From positions 2,542,001-2,606,000 of the forward strand of contig NZ_CP076022.1 of the NCBI RefSeq assembly GCF_018622995.1: a DNA stretch of 64,000 nt, written 5' to 3'. Shown one piece after another: positions 1 through 8,839 of the stretch. Origin of the DNA: Arthrobacter jiangjiafuii (GTDB taxonomy: Bacteria; Actinomycetota; Actinomycetes; Actinomycetales; Micrococcaceae). A model generated the notes under the pieces. It made no database searches. It saw nothing but the letters and a program-made list of their open reading frames with translations, and was not told where the DNA came from. Made by a program: the position numbers and the translations under genes. Within the stretch, counting starts at the first letter, position 1; every line of letters begins with the position of its first letter.

Positions 1-1294
1 GGAGTTCCATCAGCCGCGCACCGCGGGTGAGCTGCTGGCGGGTGGCTGCATCCAGGTCCGACGCGAACATGGAGAATGCCTGCATGTCGCGGTACTGGGC
101 CAGTTCCAGCTTCAACGTACCGGAGACCTTCTTCATGGCCTTCTGCTGTGCGGCACCACCGACGCGCGAGACGGAAATACCGACGTCGACGGCGGGGCGC
201 TGGTTGGCGTTGAAGAGGTCCGACTGGAGGAAGATCTGTCCGTCGGTGATGGAGATGACGTTGGTCGGGATGTAGGCCGAGACGTCGTTTGCCTTGGTTT
301 CGATGATGGGCAGGCCCGTCATCGATCCGGCACCGAGCTCATCGGAGAGCTTGGCGCAACGCTCCAGCAGGCGGGAGTGCAAGTAGAACACATCGCCCGG
401 GTAGGCCTCGCGTCCCGGCGGGCGCCGGAGCAGCAGGGATACGGCGCGGTAGGCTTCGGCCTGCTTGGACAGGTCATCAAAGATGATCAGTACATGCTTG
501 CCGCCGTACATCCAGTGCTGGCCAATGGCCGAACCGGCGTAGGGAGCCAGGTACTTGAAACCGGCGGGGTCCGAAGCCGGGGAAGCAACGATGGTGGTGT
601 ACTCCATCGCGCCCTTGTCTTCGAGGGTGCGCTTGATTTCAGCAACCGTCGATGCCTTCTGGCCGATGGCTACGTAAATGCAGCGCACCTGCTTCGTGAC
701 ATCGCCGGATTCCCAGTTGGCCTTCTGGTTAAGGATGGCGTCCACGGCAATGGCGGTCTTACCCGTCTTGCGGTCGCCAATGATCAGCTGTCGCTGGCCG
801 CGGCCGATCGGAATCATGGCGTCGATAGCCTTGAGACCGGTCTGGAGCGGTTCGTGGACCGACTTGCGCTGGGTTACGCCCGGTGCCTGGAGTTCCAGTG
901 CACGGCGACCCTCAGCCTGGATCGGGCCCATGTCATCCATCGGCTCGCCCAGCGGGTCGACGACGCGTCCCAGAAAGGCGTCGCCCACGGGTACGGACAG
1001 GACTTCACCGGTGCGGTGGACTTCCTGTCCTTCTTCGATCCCGGCGAAATCGCCGAGTACAACGACACCGATTTCACGGGTGTCAAGGTTCTGGGCCAGG
1101 CCCAGTGTGCCGTCCTCGAACCGAAGCAGCTCATTCGCCATCACGGAGGGCAGGCCCTCCACACGGGCAATGCCGTCGCTGGCGGTTGTTACGCGGCCAA
1201 CTTCAACGCGCTCTGCGTTTCCGGGTTCGTAGGACGCCGCAAATTCGTTCAACGCATTACGGACGTCGTCGGCGTTGATGGTCAATTCGGCCAT
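1..1294 (-). CDS. atpA: ATP synthase F1 subunit alpha (partial, C-terminus outside window)
   Basis: The alpha subunit of the F1 head holds the non-catalytic nucleotide sites of the ATP synthase on the cytoplasmic membrane face. About 431 codons are present from the ATG at 1294; the family is usually about 540 residues, so the C-terminal fifth lies beyond base 1. The start is [12 protein letters not shown] Walker A motif GDRKTGKTA is encoded at 752-778 (residues about 173-181). It is the last visible gene of the minus-strand atp operon, 103 bases after atpH. The partial state is a window effect; nothing suggests a broken gene. Confidence 0.96.
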   Translation of the reverse strand, partial: MAELTINADDVRNALNEFAASYEPGNAERVEVGRVTTASDGIARVEGLPSVMANELLRFEDGTLGLAQNLDTREIGVVVLGDFAGIEEGQEVHRTGEVLSVPVGDAFLGRVVDPLGEPMDDMGPIQAEGRRALELQAPGVTQRKSVHEPLQTGLKAIDAMIPIGRGQRQLIIGDRKTGKTAIAVDAILNQKANWESGDVTKQVRCIYVAIGQKASTVAEIKRTLEDKGAMEYTTIVASPASDPAGFKYLAPYAGSAIGQHWMYGGKHVLIIFDDLSKQAEAYRAVSLLLRRPPGREAYPGDVFYLHSRLLERCAKLSDELGAGSMTGLPIIETKANDVSAYIPTNVISITDGQIFLQSDLFNANQRPAVDVGISVSRVGGAAQQKAMKKVSGTLKLELAQYRDMQAFSMFASDLDAATRQQLTRGARLMEL

Positions 1295-1397
1295 CTGCAG
1301 TCCCTGCTCTCCTGTGTTGTGATCATCGCTTGGTGCCGATGACCGGGATTAATTCTCAAATGTTCGTGAACTGGTCTCAACCGCCCCGAAGGGACGG

Positions 1398-2213
1398 CTA
1401 GACCGCGAGCTTCCGACGGAGGTCGGACAGACGGGAGACTACTGATGAATCCAGTATCTCGTCTCCCACTGCGATCCGCACGCCGCCGATAAGTGACGGG
1501 TCAACGTCGGCGTTGATCTTCAACTCACGGCCGTAGAGTCCGTTTAGAGAGGACTGCAGACGCGAAAGCTGTTCCTGGGTCAACGGACGGGCGGCCCGAA
1601 CCTCGGCGATCCACCGCTTCTGGCGCCCGGCAACGAGCTCCAGGAAGCGTGCCACCAAGGCGCTGGGCTTCAGGCCACGCGGATGCGTGACTGCCTGCCG
1701 GATCAGCGCCAGTGCTTCGGGGCTGGCCCCGGGCACGAGCTTTTCCGCCAGGACCATCTTGGCCTCAGGCGATGCCTGCGGCTCGGACAAGGCCCGCTGG
1801 ACTTCGTGGCTGGAAGCTACTGCCCGGCGGAACCGGATCAGGTCGTCTTCCAGCGCGTCCAGGCCGGCGAGGCCCGCTCCCCTGTTTTCTGCCGTTGCCG
1901 AAACAACGGTGGCAGCCAGTTCCTCGAGCGCATCACCCAAGTCACGCGGAGACCGCCAACGCAAGGAGACCAGATCGGAAACAATGGCTTCGGCGTCTGC
2001 CGAAACCTTGCCGCCGACCAGCTGTGAAACCAGCGCCGCCTTGGCATCGCTTGGACGCGCGGGGTCGGTCAGCGCACGCCGGATACCGGCGTTGCTGTCG
2101 AGGACGCCCAGGATTCCAAAGAGTTCCTCGGCCAGTGACACCGAAGCAAAGGGAAGCTTGGCTTCCAGCTGCTCGTGGGCAATGGCCAGTGATTCGCTCG
2201 ATACTCCTGCCAT
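1398..2213 (-). CDS. atpH: ATP synthase F1 subunit delta
   Basis: The delta subunit links the F1 head to the peripheral stalk formed by subunit b. The product has 271 residues, longer than the roughly 180 of E. coli but normal for actinobacteria, where the N-terminal part is extended. The OSCP/delta domain fills the protein and ends with the typical GGVRIAVGDEILDSSVVSRL segment near the C-terminus. Its ATG shares one base with the atpF stop (TAATG), so the two are probably translationally coupled. Unlike M. tuberculosis, where b and delta are fused in one protein, they are separate genes here. Confidence 0.94.
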   Translation of the reverse strand: MAGVSSESLAIAHEQLEAKLPFASVSLAEELFGILGVLDSNAGIRRALTDPARPSDAKAALVSQLVGGKVSADAEAIVSDLVSLRWRSPRDLGDALEELAATVVSATAENRGAGLAGLDALEDDLIRFRRAVASSHEVQRALSEPQASPEAKMVLAEKLVPGASPEALALIRQAVTHPRGLKPSALVARFLELVAGRQKRWIAEVRAARPLTQEQLSRLQSSLNGLYGRELKINADVDPSLIGGVRIAVGDEILDSSVVSRLSDLRRKLAV

Positions 2214-2761
2214 TACCTAGCTGCACCTGCGTTCTCGTTTTCCAGTTCCACAAGGAAACGGTCAACCACGCGGGCGGCGCGGGCGTCATCTTCAAGCGTT
2301 TCGCCGATGATGCGTCCAGCCAGCTCGGTTGCCAGCGTGCCGACCTCAGCGCGGAGCGACGTTACAGCCGCCTGCCGCTCTGCAGCGATCTGCACCTGGG
2401 CCTGCTCGGTGATCCGTGCGGATTCCGAAGCGGCCTTTGCCTTCAGTTCCGCGAGGATCTGGGCGCCTTCGGCGCGTGCCTCTTCACGGATCGTGTTGGC
2501 TTCGGCACGGGCATCGGAGAGCTGCGCCTTGTATTCGTCCAGCGCTGCACTGGCCTCTGCCTGGGCCTTTTCAGCCTTGGCAATGTTGCCTTCGATGGCT
2601 TCGGTACGCTCAGCGAACGTCTTCTCGAAGGCGGGCACCACAAACTTGACGACGATGAACATCAGTATGGCGAAACTGATTCCCGTCACCAGGATTTCCC
2701 AGATGTTGGGCATCAGGGGGCTGGCGCCTTCAGTGGCTGCCAATATGACTACCTGATCCAT
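2213..2761 (-). CDS. atpF: ATP synthase Fo subunit b
   Basis: Subunit b forms the peripheral stator stalk. The 182-residue product has one N-terminal membrane helix (about residues 22-44, LVTGISFAILMFIVVKFVVP region) followed by a long charged, Ala/Glu/Arg-rich coiled coil to the C-terminus, as expected for b. It sits between atpE (43 bases upstream) and atpH (1-base overlap) in the usual Fo order. The length and single transmembrane segment match the family. Confidence 0.95.
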   Translation of the reverse strand: MDQVVILAATEGASPLMPNIWEILVTGISFAILMFIVVKFVVPAFEKTFAERTEAIEGNIAKAEKAQAEASAALDEYKAQLSDARAEANTIREEARAEGAQILAELKAKAASESARITEQAQVQIAAERQAAVTSLRAEVGTLATELAGRIIGETLEDDARAARVVDRFLVELENENAGAAR

Positions 2762-2803
2762 AATGCACCCGTCCTATCTGCTTGGTGGGTCAGTCGGTTC
2801 GGA

Positions 2804-3013
2804 CTAGACAATGAACGCGAGAACCAGACCAAGGATAGCGAGGGCTTCGGTCAGTGCCAGACCCAGGAAAGCGATCGGCTGGAGGACGCGCTGTGCCTCC
2901 GGCTGGCGAGCAACGCCGCTGATGTAGGCGAAGAACACGAGGCCCACGCCGATGGCGCCACCGATTGCGGAGAGGCCATAGCCGATTGCGTTGAGGCTAC
3001 CTTCGATTTCCAT
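2804..3013 (-). CDS. atpE: ATP synthase Fo subunit c
   Basis: Subunit c is the proteolipid whose oligomer forms the proton-driven rotor ring. The 69-residue product folds as two hydrophobic helices joined by the polar loop R36-Q37-P38. The ion-binding carboxylate is E56 in ALTEAL, in the middle of helix 2. A strong ribosome site (AAAGGAAAA) precedes the ATG. Three small hairpins lie between atpB and this gene, see the separate entry. Since c is needed in about ten copies per complex, local RNA structure that raises its yield would fit. Confidence 0.97.
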   Translation of the reverse strand: MEIEGSLNAIGYGLSAIGGAIGVGLVFFAYISGVARQPEAQRVLQPIAFLGLALTEALAILGLVLAFIV

Positions 3014-3098
3014 GTGTTTTTTCCTTTCAAGATGCCCTGATGGGCAGGTTGCTTGGGGTTTCCCCGAGGGGAAGCTTGGGTTTTCCCGGAGGGAAAGC
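3014..3098 (-). promoter_or_regulatory. Triple mini-hairpin spacer between atpB and atpE
   Basis: Three short perfect inverted repeats follow one another in this intercistronic spacer: 3082-3096 (TTTCCC, 3-nt loop), 3060-3073 (TTCCCC, 2-nt loop) and 3033-3046 (TGCCC, 4-nt loop). The atpE ribosome site comes next. None has a U tract, so they do not look like terminators. An RNA-stabilising or processing role is an inference. Confidence 0.5.
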
Positions 3099-3905
3099 TT
3101 AGTGGTCGTCTGCCAGTGCGCCCTGGATGTAAATGGCGGTCAGCAGCGTGAAAACGTAGGCCTGGAGCACCATGATCAGCGCTTCAAGCATGTACATGGC
3201 GATACCGCCGCCTAGAACCAGCAGGGAGGATGCCTGGAGCAGGATGTTGTCCTGGAGGACCAGGAGGTATTCGATGCCGGCACCGGCCAGCATGATGATC
3301 AAGTGACCGGACATCATGGTGGCGAACAGACGCAGGCTGTGCGTGATCGGCCGGACCAGGAAGTTGGAGATGATCTCGATGGGGACCAGTACGGGGAGGA
3401 TGTACCACGGCACGCCTGAGGGCACTGTGGCCTTCACGAAGTACTTCATGCCGTGCTTCTTGATGCCAACGCCGATCCACGTGAAGTAGACGATCGCTGC
3501 CAGCAGGTAGGCCCCGCCCGGATGGGAGAAGCTGGGGAGCTGGATAAACGGAATGGCACCGTAAATGTTGTTGACAACAATGAAGAAGAACAGCGCGAAG
3601 AGGAAGGGAACGAACTTCAGGAAGTCACGCTCGCCGATCACGTCCTTGGCGATGCTGTTGCGGACGAATCCGTATCCCCACTCGCCCAGGAACTGGAGGC
3701 GTCCCGGCACGAGCTTTCCCTTGCGGGAGGCAAGGATAAAGAACACAGCGATGATGACAACCGAGATGATGACCAGCAGCATCTGCTTGCCAACACCGGT
3801 ACCGTACTCGGCGCCCCACGGGAAAATCTCAGGGAGGTGCATATCTGAAATGGCCGGCGGAACGAATCCACCTTCATTAGTGGCCGGGAGTGCAAGCGCG
3901 ATCAA
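3099..3905 (-). CDS. atpB: ATP synthase Fo subunit a
   Basis: Subunit a provides the two proton half-channels next to the c ring. The 268-residue product is a polytopic membrane protein with about five to six helices. The essential arginine is R192 in the [12 protein letters not shown] segment. Helix-rich blocks before and after it match the family, and the protein ends in the final amphipathic membrane pair. The start ATG at 3905 gives the typical periplasmic N-terminus with the IFPWG motif. It is preceded by the small AtpZ/AtpI-like gene and followed by atpE. Confidence 0.96.
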   Translation of the reverse strand: MIALALPATNEGGFVPPAISDMHLPEIFPWGAEYGTGVGKQMLLVIISVVIIAVFFILASRKGKLVPGRLQFLGEWGYGFVRNSIAKDVIGERDFLKFVPFLFALFFFIVVNNIYGAIPFIQLPSFSHPGGAYLLAAIVYFTWIGVGIKKHGMKYFVKATVPSGVPWYILPVLVPIEIISNFLVRPITHSLRLFATMMSGHLIIMLAGAGIEYLLVLQDNILLQASSLLVLGGGIAMYMLEALIMVLQAYVFTLLTAIYIQGALADDH

Positions 3906-3984
3906 CGCGTTTCCTCTCTGCTGTGTCCTTCATCGGGCGTGTGAATCGGGGCAAAGCTAGTTGCCCGGTCTAAAATCTGTGGCA

Positions 3985-4254
3985 TTACTGTTCGGCTTCT
4001 TCACGGTCGTGGGCTGGATGGCCGACGCTGGCTTTCGCAGGTTTGCTTCCGGTCAGGCCGTGCACTTTGGTCAGGTAGAATCCGGCGGCAGCTCCGAAGA
4101 GAATACCGACGAGCACCAACCATTGAGTCTCGAACAGATTGTCCAAAAACCACCCTATCAAACCCCAGGCTACGATCCCGCCAATGATGTAGCTGAAGAC
4201 GCGCATGCCGGAGTCGTAAGTGCCCTCGGGGTCATAGGCGGGTTTTTCAGGCAT
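3985..4254 (-). CDS. AtpZ/AtpI-like small membrane protein of the atp operon
   Basis: This 89-residue protein has two predicted membrane helices (about 17-38 and 43-63) and a charged C-terminal tail ending in DREEAEQ. Its position just before atpB and its size match the AtpZ/AtpI group, which is proposed to assist c-ring assembly or Mg2+ supply. The segment GWFLDNLFETQWLVLVGILF resembles the helix-turn-helix hairpin of that group. It overlaps the upstream gene by 8 bases. The function is assigned from family and context, not shown by the sequence. Confidence 0.8.
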   Translation of the reverse strand: MPEKPAYDPEGTYDSGMRVFSYIIGGIVAWGLIGWFLDNLFETQWLVLVGILFGAAAGFYLTKVHGLTGSKPAKASVGHPAHDREEAEQ

Positions 4255-4747
4255 CCTTTTCCCCTTTTACTGGTGTTGGCGTTGCTGGAGTATCCCGGGG
4301 CTCGTCGTCGTACAGCTGGAAACGAATCCGGGAAAAGGCACGGATTTCCGCTATCTGCCACACCACAACGGTTCCCAGCGCGGAGGCAAAGAACCATGTT
4401 CCGTCCAGCCACGCCGGCCTGCCAATCAGGAAAAGCACCGCGGCAAAGAGCACTACTTTGACGATGTAGATCAAAGCAAACATTGCCATGGCACCGTGTG
4501 GATTGTCGCGTCCCACCACATGGACAATCAGGAGGCTCACGCCGCTGAACGCGATGACCAGCGCCCAACCGAACAGTGCGCTGCCCAGCCCCGGAGACCC
4601 GGCGACGGCCAGGGCAGCCACCGCGAGGAGAGCCGCCAGGATCCCGGTCCACTTCATCGCGGCGGCAAAAATGCCGAGCCAGGGATTGGAAGTGGGTCCG
4701 GAAGCGACGAGGGGACGTCCAGCCTGGGCACCGTCTACGGGGCTCAT
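4247..4747 (-). CDS. Four-helix membrane protein, first gene of the atp operon (AtpI-like position)
   Basis: The 166-residue product has four hydrophobic helices (about 25-49, 55-77, 86-106 and 115-135) and a charged, proline-rich C-terminal tail. It stands where M. tuberculosis has the conserved membrane protein Rv1303 at the head of its atp operon. It shows no catalytic motif. I infer a role in ATP synthase assembly or expression from position only. It overlaps the next gene by 8 bases, so the two are cotranscribed. Confidence 0.75.
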   Translation of the reverse strand: MSPVDGAQAGRPLVASGPTSNPWLGIFAAAMKWTGILAALLAVAALAVAGSPGLGSALFGWALVIAFSGVSLLIVHVVGRDNPHGAMAMFALIYIVKVVLFAAVLFLIGRPAWLDGTWFFASALGTVVVWQIAEIRAFSRIRFQLYDDEPRDTPATPTPVKGEKDA

Positions 4748-4810
4748 AACGCTAGGACATCCTTCGGCACGGGAGCGGGTGGGGCGGCGCGGGAATCCAC
4801 GACTGATGAA

Positions 4811-4816
4811 ATTCTA
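4811..4816 (-). promoter_or_regulatory. Candidate -10 element of the atp operon
   Basis: On the minus strand TAGAAT stands about 60 bases before the first atp gene, in the 110-base gap after wecA. No good -35 is visible at 16-18 bases, so this is a weak call. Confidence 0.3.
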
Positions 4817-4857
4817 CAACACATAGAAGTCGGCACCGGCCGCTTGGTTGCCCCAGG

Positions 4858-5880
4858 CTACCTTCCGGTGCTCCCGACGGTCCTGATCCTGGCCTGCCGG
4901 GTGCGGAGAATACGTGGCGACAACAGGTAGAACACCACAACGGCAACAGTGAAAAGACTGCCCGTGAGCTTAACGCCGTCGCCGGCGCCGGCAATCAGCA
5001 GTCCGGCAGTGCCGGTCAGCACGGTACACGCGGTCACCACGCCTGCCGACTGAAGGTGGCTGAGCCCGACATCGGTCAGCCGCTGGTAGACATGCTGGCG
5101 GTGTGCCGCGTACCAGCGCTCGCCCCGGCTGACGCGCAGCAGGAGGGTGGAGAACGTATCGGCCAGATAGATCACGATCGGGAAGAGCAGGTATTCGACG
5201 TCGACCCCGGCGAGGAAGGCCGCCACGGCAATGCCGGCGACCGACGCACCCAGCAGGTAGCTGCCGACGTCGCCCATGAATACCGAACCGCGGCCCAGGT
5301 TCCAGGGCAGGAAAGCGGCAAATGCAGCCGCTGTCACCGCCCCGGCCACGGTGAGCCAGATGTGGTCACTGAGCATGCCCGCGATGGCGTACAAGCCGCC
5401 CACCGCCACGCCGTGCAGGCCGGAAATTCCGTTGACGCCGTCCATGAAGTTGGCCACGTTGATGTACGCCGCGATGAACAGGCCACCCACCGGCACCCAC
5501 CAGTAGCTCTGCTCCATGGTCCAGACCAGCGCGGCCGTGCCCAGCAGGCCGATGGCCAGCTGCAGCCCGGCGCGCACGCGCACGGACAGGCCGCGGAAAT
5601 CCTCAATCCAGCCCAGCAGCGACGCGCAGCCGATGACGGCCACCAGGATCAGCACGACGGAACGGTCCACGGGCACCAGCCCGGTGAGCACGGACAGGGA
5701 GAGCCCGAGCAGGACGCCGGCGGCGATGGTGACGCCCACCCCGCGGATGATCACCTTGGTGTGCGAGGACCGCTCATTGGGGATGTCCAGGACACCGAGG
5801 CGCCGCAGGAACGGGATAAAGAGGAAAGGCAGCAGCAGGCTGGCCAGGAAAGCCGCAGCGATGCACAGGGCCAGCAGCAT
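4858..5880 (-). CDS. wecA: Undecaprenyl-phosphate sugar-1-phosphate transferase (WecA/TagO-type)
   Basis: Integral membrane enzyme of the MraY/WecA family, which moves a HexNAc-1-phosphate from a UDP-sugar onto the polyprenyl-phosphate carrier to start a cell-wall glycan. The 340 residues contain about ten membrane helices and the family motifs in order: NERSSHT (35-41), the Asp region WIEDF (91-95), NFMDGVNG (144-151), FMGDVGS (201-207) and HRQHVYQ (260-266). In M. tuberculosis the homologue (Rv1302) also sits directly before the atp genes. Its ATG overlaps the stop of the upstream nucleotide-sugar gene (TGATG), so the two are coupled. Substrate (GlcNAc or other HexNAc) is inferred. Confidence 0.88.
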   Translation of the reverse strand: MLLALCIAAAFLASLLLPFLFIPFLRRLGVLDIPNERSSHTKVIIRGVGVTIAAGVLLGLSLSVLTGLVPVDRSVVLILVAVIGCASLLGWIEDFRGLSVRVRAGLQLAIGLLGTAALVWTMEQSYWWVPVGGLFIAAYINVANFMDGVNGISGLHGVAVGGLYAIAGMLSDHIWLTVAGAVTAAAFAAFLPWNLGRGSVFMGDVGSYLLGASVAGIAVAAFLAGVDVEYLLFPIVIYLADTFSTLLLRVSRGERWYAAHRQHVYQRLTDVGLSHLQSAGVVTACTVLTGTAGLLIAGAGDGVKLTGSLFTVAVVVFYLLSPRILRTRQARIRTVGSTGR

Positions 5881-7784
5881 CAGCCGGTCCGCCGTTCAGC
5901 CGTGCCGCCGTTGAACGGCCGGCGGCCGGTCCGTTCCACCGAGGCTGCTCCGCCGATCCCGGTCACCGGCGGGAGGACCTCGCCGTGGGCGTCGACGCCG
6001 CACTTTTTCAGCCAGTCCTCAAACCGCAGGTCGCTGGGGTCGAGCTCGTCCACTGCCGTATGGGAGATCTTCGGATGGAGCGGACGGGAATCGTCCTCGC
6101 CGGTGCCCACGAGGATCTCGTGCAGCTTCTCCCCCTGGCGCAGGCCGGTGAACACGATCTCGATGTCCTTGCCGGACATGGCGATCATCCGGTTGGCGAC
6201 GTCGAGGATCTTCACGGGCTCGCCCATGTCCAGGATCAGGACCTCGCCGCCGCGGCCGATGGCACCGGCCTGGATGACGAGCTGGCAGGCCTCGGGGATG
6301 GTCATGAAGAAACGGGTGACGTCAGCGTCCGTCACGGTGACCGGCCCGCCCTGGCGGATCTGCTCGGTGAACAGCGGAAGCATGGAGCCGCGGCTGCCGA
6401 TCACGTTGCCGAAGCGCACCGACACAAACCGGTCCCCCGTGTTTCCGGCCATCCACGCGGTGAGTTTCTCGGCAACCCGCTTGGAGTGTCCGAGCACCGT
6501 GGTGGGGTTCGCTGCCTTGTCGGTGGAGATGTTCACGAAGTAACGGACCTTGGCCTTTTTGGCGGCACGCAGCACATTCGCGGTTCCCAGGACGTTGGTC
6601 TTCCAGGCCTCCTGCGGGTACTGCTCCAAAAGCGAGACGTGCTTGAGCGCGGCGGCGTGGAAGACGACGTCGGGCCGCCTGTCGGTGAAGATCTGGTCCA
6701 GCGCGTCGGAGTCACGGATATCGGCAAGGACGGTGTCCCTGCCGTTGAGCAGACCGTGTCCGGTGATGGAAAGCTGGGTGAGCTGGAGGCCGGTTTCGTC
6801 ACGGTCCACCATGATCAGCTCGGCAGGGTCGAAGGCAGTGATCTGCCGGCACAGTTCCGAACCGATGGAGCCGCCTGCTCCGGTAACCAGGACCTTGCGG
6901 CCGGTGAGATAACCGGCCACCTCCTCCACATGGATGTCCACGGGGCGGCGTCCGATCAGGTCTTCGACGGCGACTTCGCGGAAGTCGGTCAGCCCGGCAC
7001 CTGCCCCCTTGCTGAGCATGTCCTTCAGCGGCGGAAGCACCAGCACCCGAAGGTCCAGCCCTTCGGCCTTGTCTGTCACCTGGCGCACCTGGCTGGCCTC
7101 GACGTCGGCGATCGCGATGATCAGGACGGTGGCCCGGGTGCGCTGCACCATTTCGCGCAGGTCCTCGAGCCGGCCCAGCACCGGCACCGTGGACAGGCGC
7201 AGGTGTTTCTTGGCGGGATCGTCATCAATCAGGCCCACCGGGTAGTACGGGGACTCCGGGTCCTTCATCATCCGGGTGACCAGCGAGCTGCCCAGGAAGC
7301 CGGCGCCGTAGACCAGGGTCCGGGAGGCTTCATCGCCCGGGCGGGCCTTGCCCTCGACATACATGCGCTTGAGATAGCGGATGGCGGCCATAAAGAGGCA
7401 GGCAAACGGGAACGCGATCATTCCGGTGCTTCGCGGAATGTCGATGGCCAGGCCGAAGATGGCACTGACCAGGACCAGGATGGCTGCGACGACCAGGGTG
7501 ACTATGGCGAGCAGGCGCATCTCGTGGAAGCTGCCGAAGCTGTACCTGCCCCGGTAGAGGGCGAAGGAATACCCGACGACCAGCTGCACCAGCACGGCGG
7601 CGGCGCAGAAGACAGCCACACCCGCAGGGTTGATCTGGTCAACCGTGAGCTCGTAGCGCAGCACCAGGGCCAGGACTATGGCCACGATCCAGGCCAGGGA
7701 ATCCAGGATGTACTGGGACCACAGCCACAGCGCAGGTTTTTCGTCGCGGATGGGACCGCGCTCGTCCGTGCTTGTCTGCCTCAT
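5880..7784 (-). CDS. CapD/PglF/WbpM-like membrane nucleotide-sugar dehydratase/epimerase
   Basis: The 634-residue product (ATG at 7784; TTG starts up to 7832 are possible) has four N-terminal membrane helices (about residues 20-150), a CoA-binding-like Rossmann domain (around LVYGAGFLG) and a C-terminal SDR-extended domain (polysaccharide biosynthesis, CapD). The cofactor loop is TGAGGSIGSELCRQ. The catalytic region reads STDKAANPTTVLGHSKR. Relatives convert UDP-GlcNAc to a 4-keto-6-deoxy sugar. In those dehydratases the usual SDR tyrosine is a methionine; here the position is leucine. It is coupled to wecA and divergent from the glycosyltransferase at 7942. Likely role: sugar donor for a WecA-initiated glycan. 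Confidence 0.85.
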   Translation of the reverse strand: MRQTSTDERGPIRDEKPALWLWSQYILDSLAWIVAIVLALVLRYELTVDQINPAGVAVFCAAAVLVQLVVGYSFALYRGRYSFGSFHEMRLLAIVTLVVAAILVLVSAIFGLAIDIPRSTGMIAFPFACLFMAAIRYLKRMYVEGKARPGDEASRTLVYGAGFLGSSLVTRMMKDPESPYYPVGLIDDDPAKKHLRLSTVPVLGRLEDLREMVQRTRATVLIIAIADVEASQVRQVTDKAEGLDLRVLVLPPLKDMLSKGAGAGLTDFREVAVEDLIGRRPVDIHVEEVAGYLTGRKVLVTGAGGSIGSELCRQITAFDPAELIMVDRDETGLQLTQLSITGHGLLNGRDTVLADIRDSDALDQIFTDRRPDVVFHAAALKHVSLLEQYPQEAWKTNVLGTANVLRAAKKAKVRYFVNISTDKAANPTTVLGHSKRVAEKLTAWMAGNTGDRFVSVRFGNVIGSRGSMLPLFTEQIRQGGPVTVTDADVTRFFMTIPEACQLVIQAGAIGRGGEVLILDMGEPVKILDVANRMIAMSGKDIEIVFTGLRQGEKLHEILVGTGEDDSRPLHPKISHTAVDELDPSDLRFEDWLKKCGVDAHGEVLPPVTGIGGAASVERTGRRPFNGGTAERRTG

Positions 7785-7941
7785 AATCCTCAACGGGTAG
7801 TTCCCCGGTTCTCTTCTCGGTGGTTGCAACACAGTTCGGAAGAATCCGGTGTAATAGACTGGAATCTCATCAGCATTCTAACTGCACACCCTTCTCCGTT
7901 CGGCTTGTGCCGCTCATCCGGGTTGCCCCGAAAGGATCATT

Positions 7942-8838
7942 TTGCCGGACTCCGTGGCCGTAGCAGCAGTAACCTTCGACCGTCCAGACGATGTCGCCAC
8001 GCTGCTTGGTTCCCTGGCAGCCCAAACCGGCAACATTACGTCAGTTGCCTTGGTGGATTCAGGGAAGACTCCGGTTCAGGATATCGCTGAGTCCTCCGAT
8101 GCGCCCGTTACGTACATCCGGTCCAAGACGAACCTGGGCGGTGCGGGCGGTTTCTCGCTCGCTATTCTCTCGGCCATGGCCTCTGGTGCGGACTGGATCT
8201 GGATCATGGACGATGACGCCCATCCGGAGGATCCCGGGTGCCTCTCTGCCCTGCTGGACGCCGCACGGGAACACAACGTGGACGTGGTGCTGCCGCTGGT
8301 GGTTGCCCCCGGACACCCGGACACCCTCTCCTTCCACTTTCGGCTGGACGGCAAGCTCACCCATGAGCGCGCCGCAGTGGAAAAACTGGGCTTCATCCCC
8401 GACGTCGGGCATTTTTTCAACGGCGCGCTGATCCGTGCCGATGTGTTCTTCCGCGTCGGCCTGCCCGATCTGCGGCTGTTCATCCGCGGTGACGAAACCG
8501 ACTTCATGATCCGGCTGCGCCGCGCCGGTGTCCGTTTCGGCACGGTGACCTCCGTGGCTCTGACGCACCCGGCGGCCTGGGCCGAGGTCCAGCCGCTGGC
8601 CGGTGACCGGCTCCACGTCTTGGTCCCCGAAAACGCCTTCAAGCAGTTCTACTTCTACCGCAACCGCGGCCACCTGACCTGGAAGTACAAGCGGCTGCGC
8701 TCCTTCGCCGCAGACGCCGTGGGCTACCCGGTCCACTTCATCAAAACCCGCGATCCCCGCGGCTTCGCAGCCTGGCTGCGCGCCTACACCTCCGGAATGC
8801 GCGGCCGGTTCGGCCCGCCGTCGGACTTTGGGTTCTGA
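7942..8838 (+). CDS. Family 2 glycosyltransferase, GlfT1-like
   Basis: The 298-residue protein begins at a TTG with a good ribosome site (AAAGGA, 5-base spacing). It has a GT-A fold: the N-terminal Rossmann segment (AVAAVTFDRPDD), the NLGGAGGF motif and the metal-binding DDD in WIWIMDDDAHP (about residues 88-98), followed by the acceptor side with GDETDF. The N-x-GGAGGF plus MDDD signature is typical of galactofuranosyl- and rhamnosyltransferases such as mycobacterial GlfT1. It acts on the cytoplasmic face on lipid-linked sugar. The next gene is its paralogue and starts right after its stop. Donor sugar unknown. Confidence 0.85.
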   Translation: MPDSVAVAAVTFDRPDDVATLLGSLAAQTGNITSVALVDSGKTPVQDIAESSDAPVTYIRSKTNLGGAGGFSLAILSAMASGADWIWIMDDDAHPEDPGCLSALLDAAREHNVDVVLPLVVAPGHPDTLSFHFRLDGKLTHERAAVEKLGFIPDVGHFFNGALIRADVFFRVGLPDLRLFIRGDETDFMIRLRRAGVRFGTVTSVALTHPAAWAEVQPLAGDRLHVLVPENAFKQFYFYRNRGHLTWKYKRLRSFAADAVGYPVHFIKTRDPRGFAAWLRAYTSGMRGRFGPPSDFGF

Positions 8839-8839
8839 G

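Noticed and set aside
5985-8090. 701-residue plus-strand open frame
   Set aside because: Antisense to the CapD-like gene and overlapping the start of the first glycosyltransferase; no motif.
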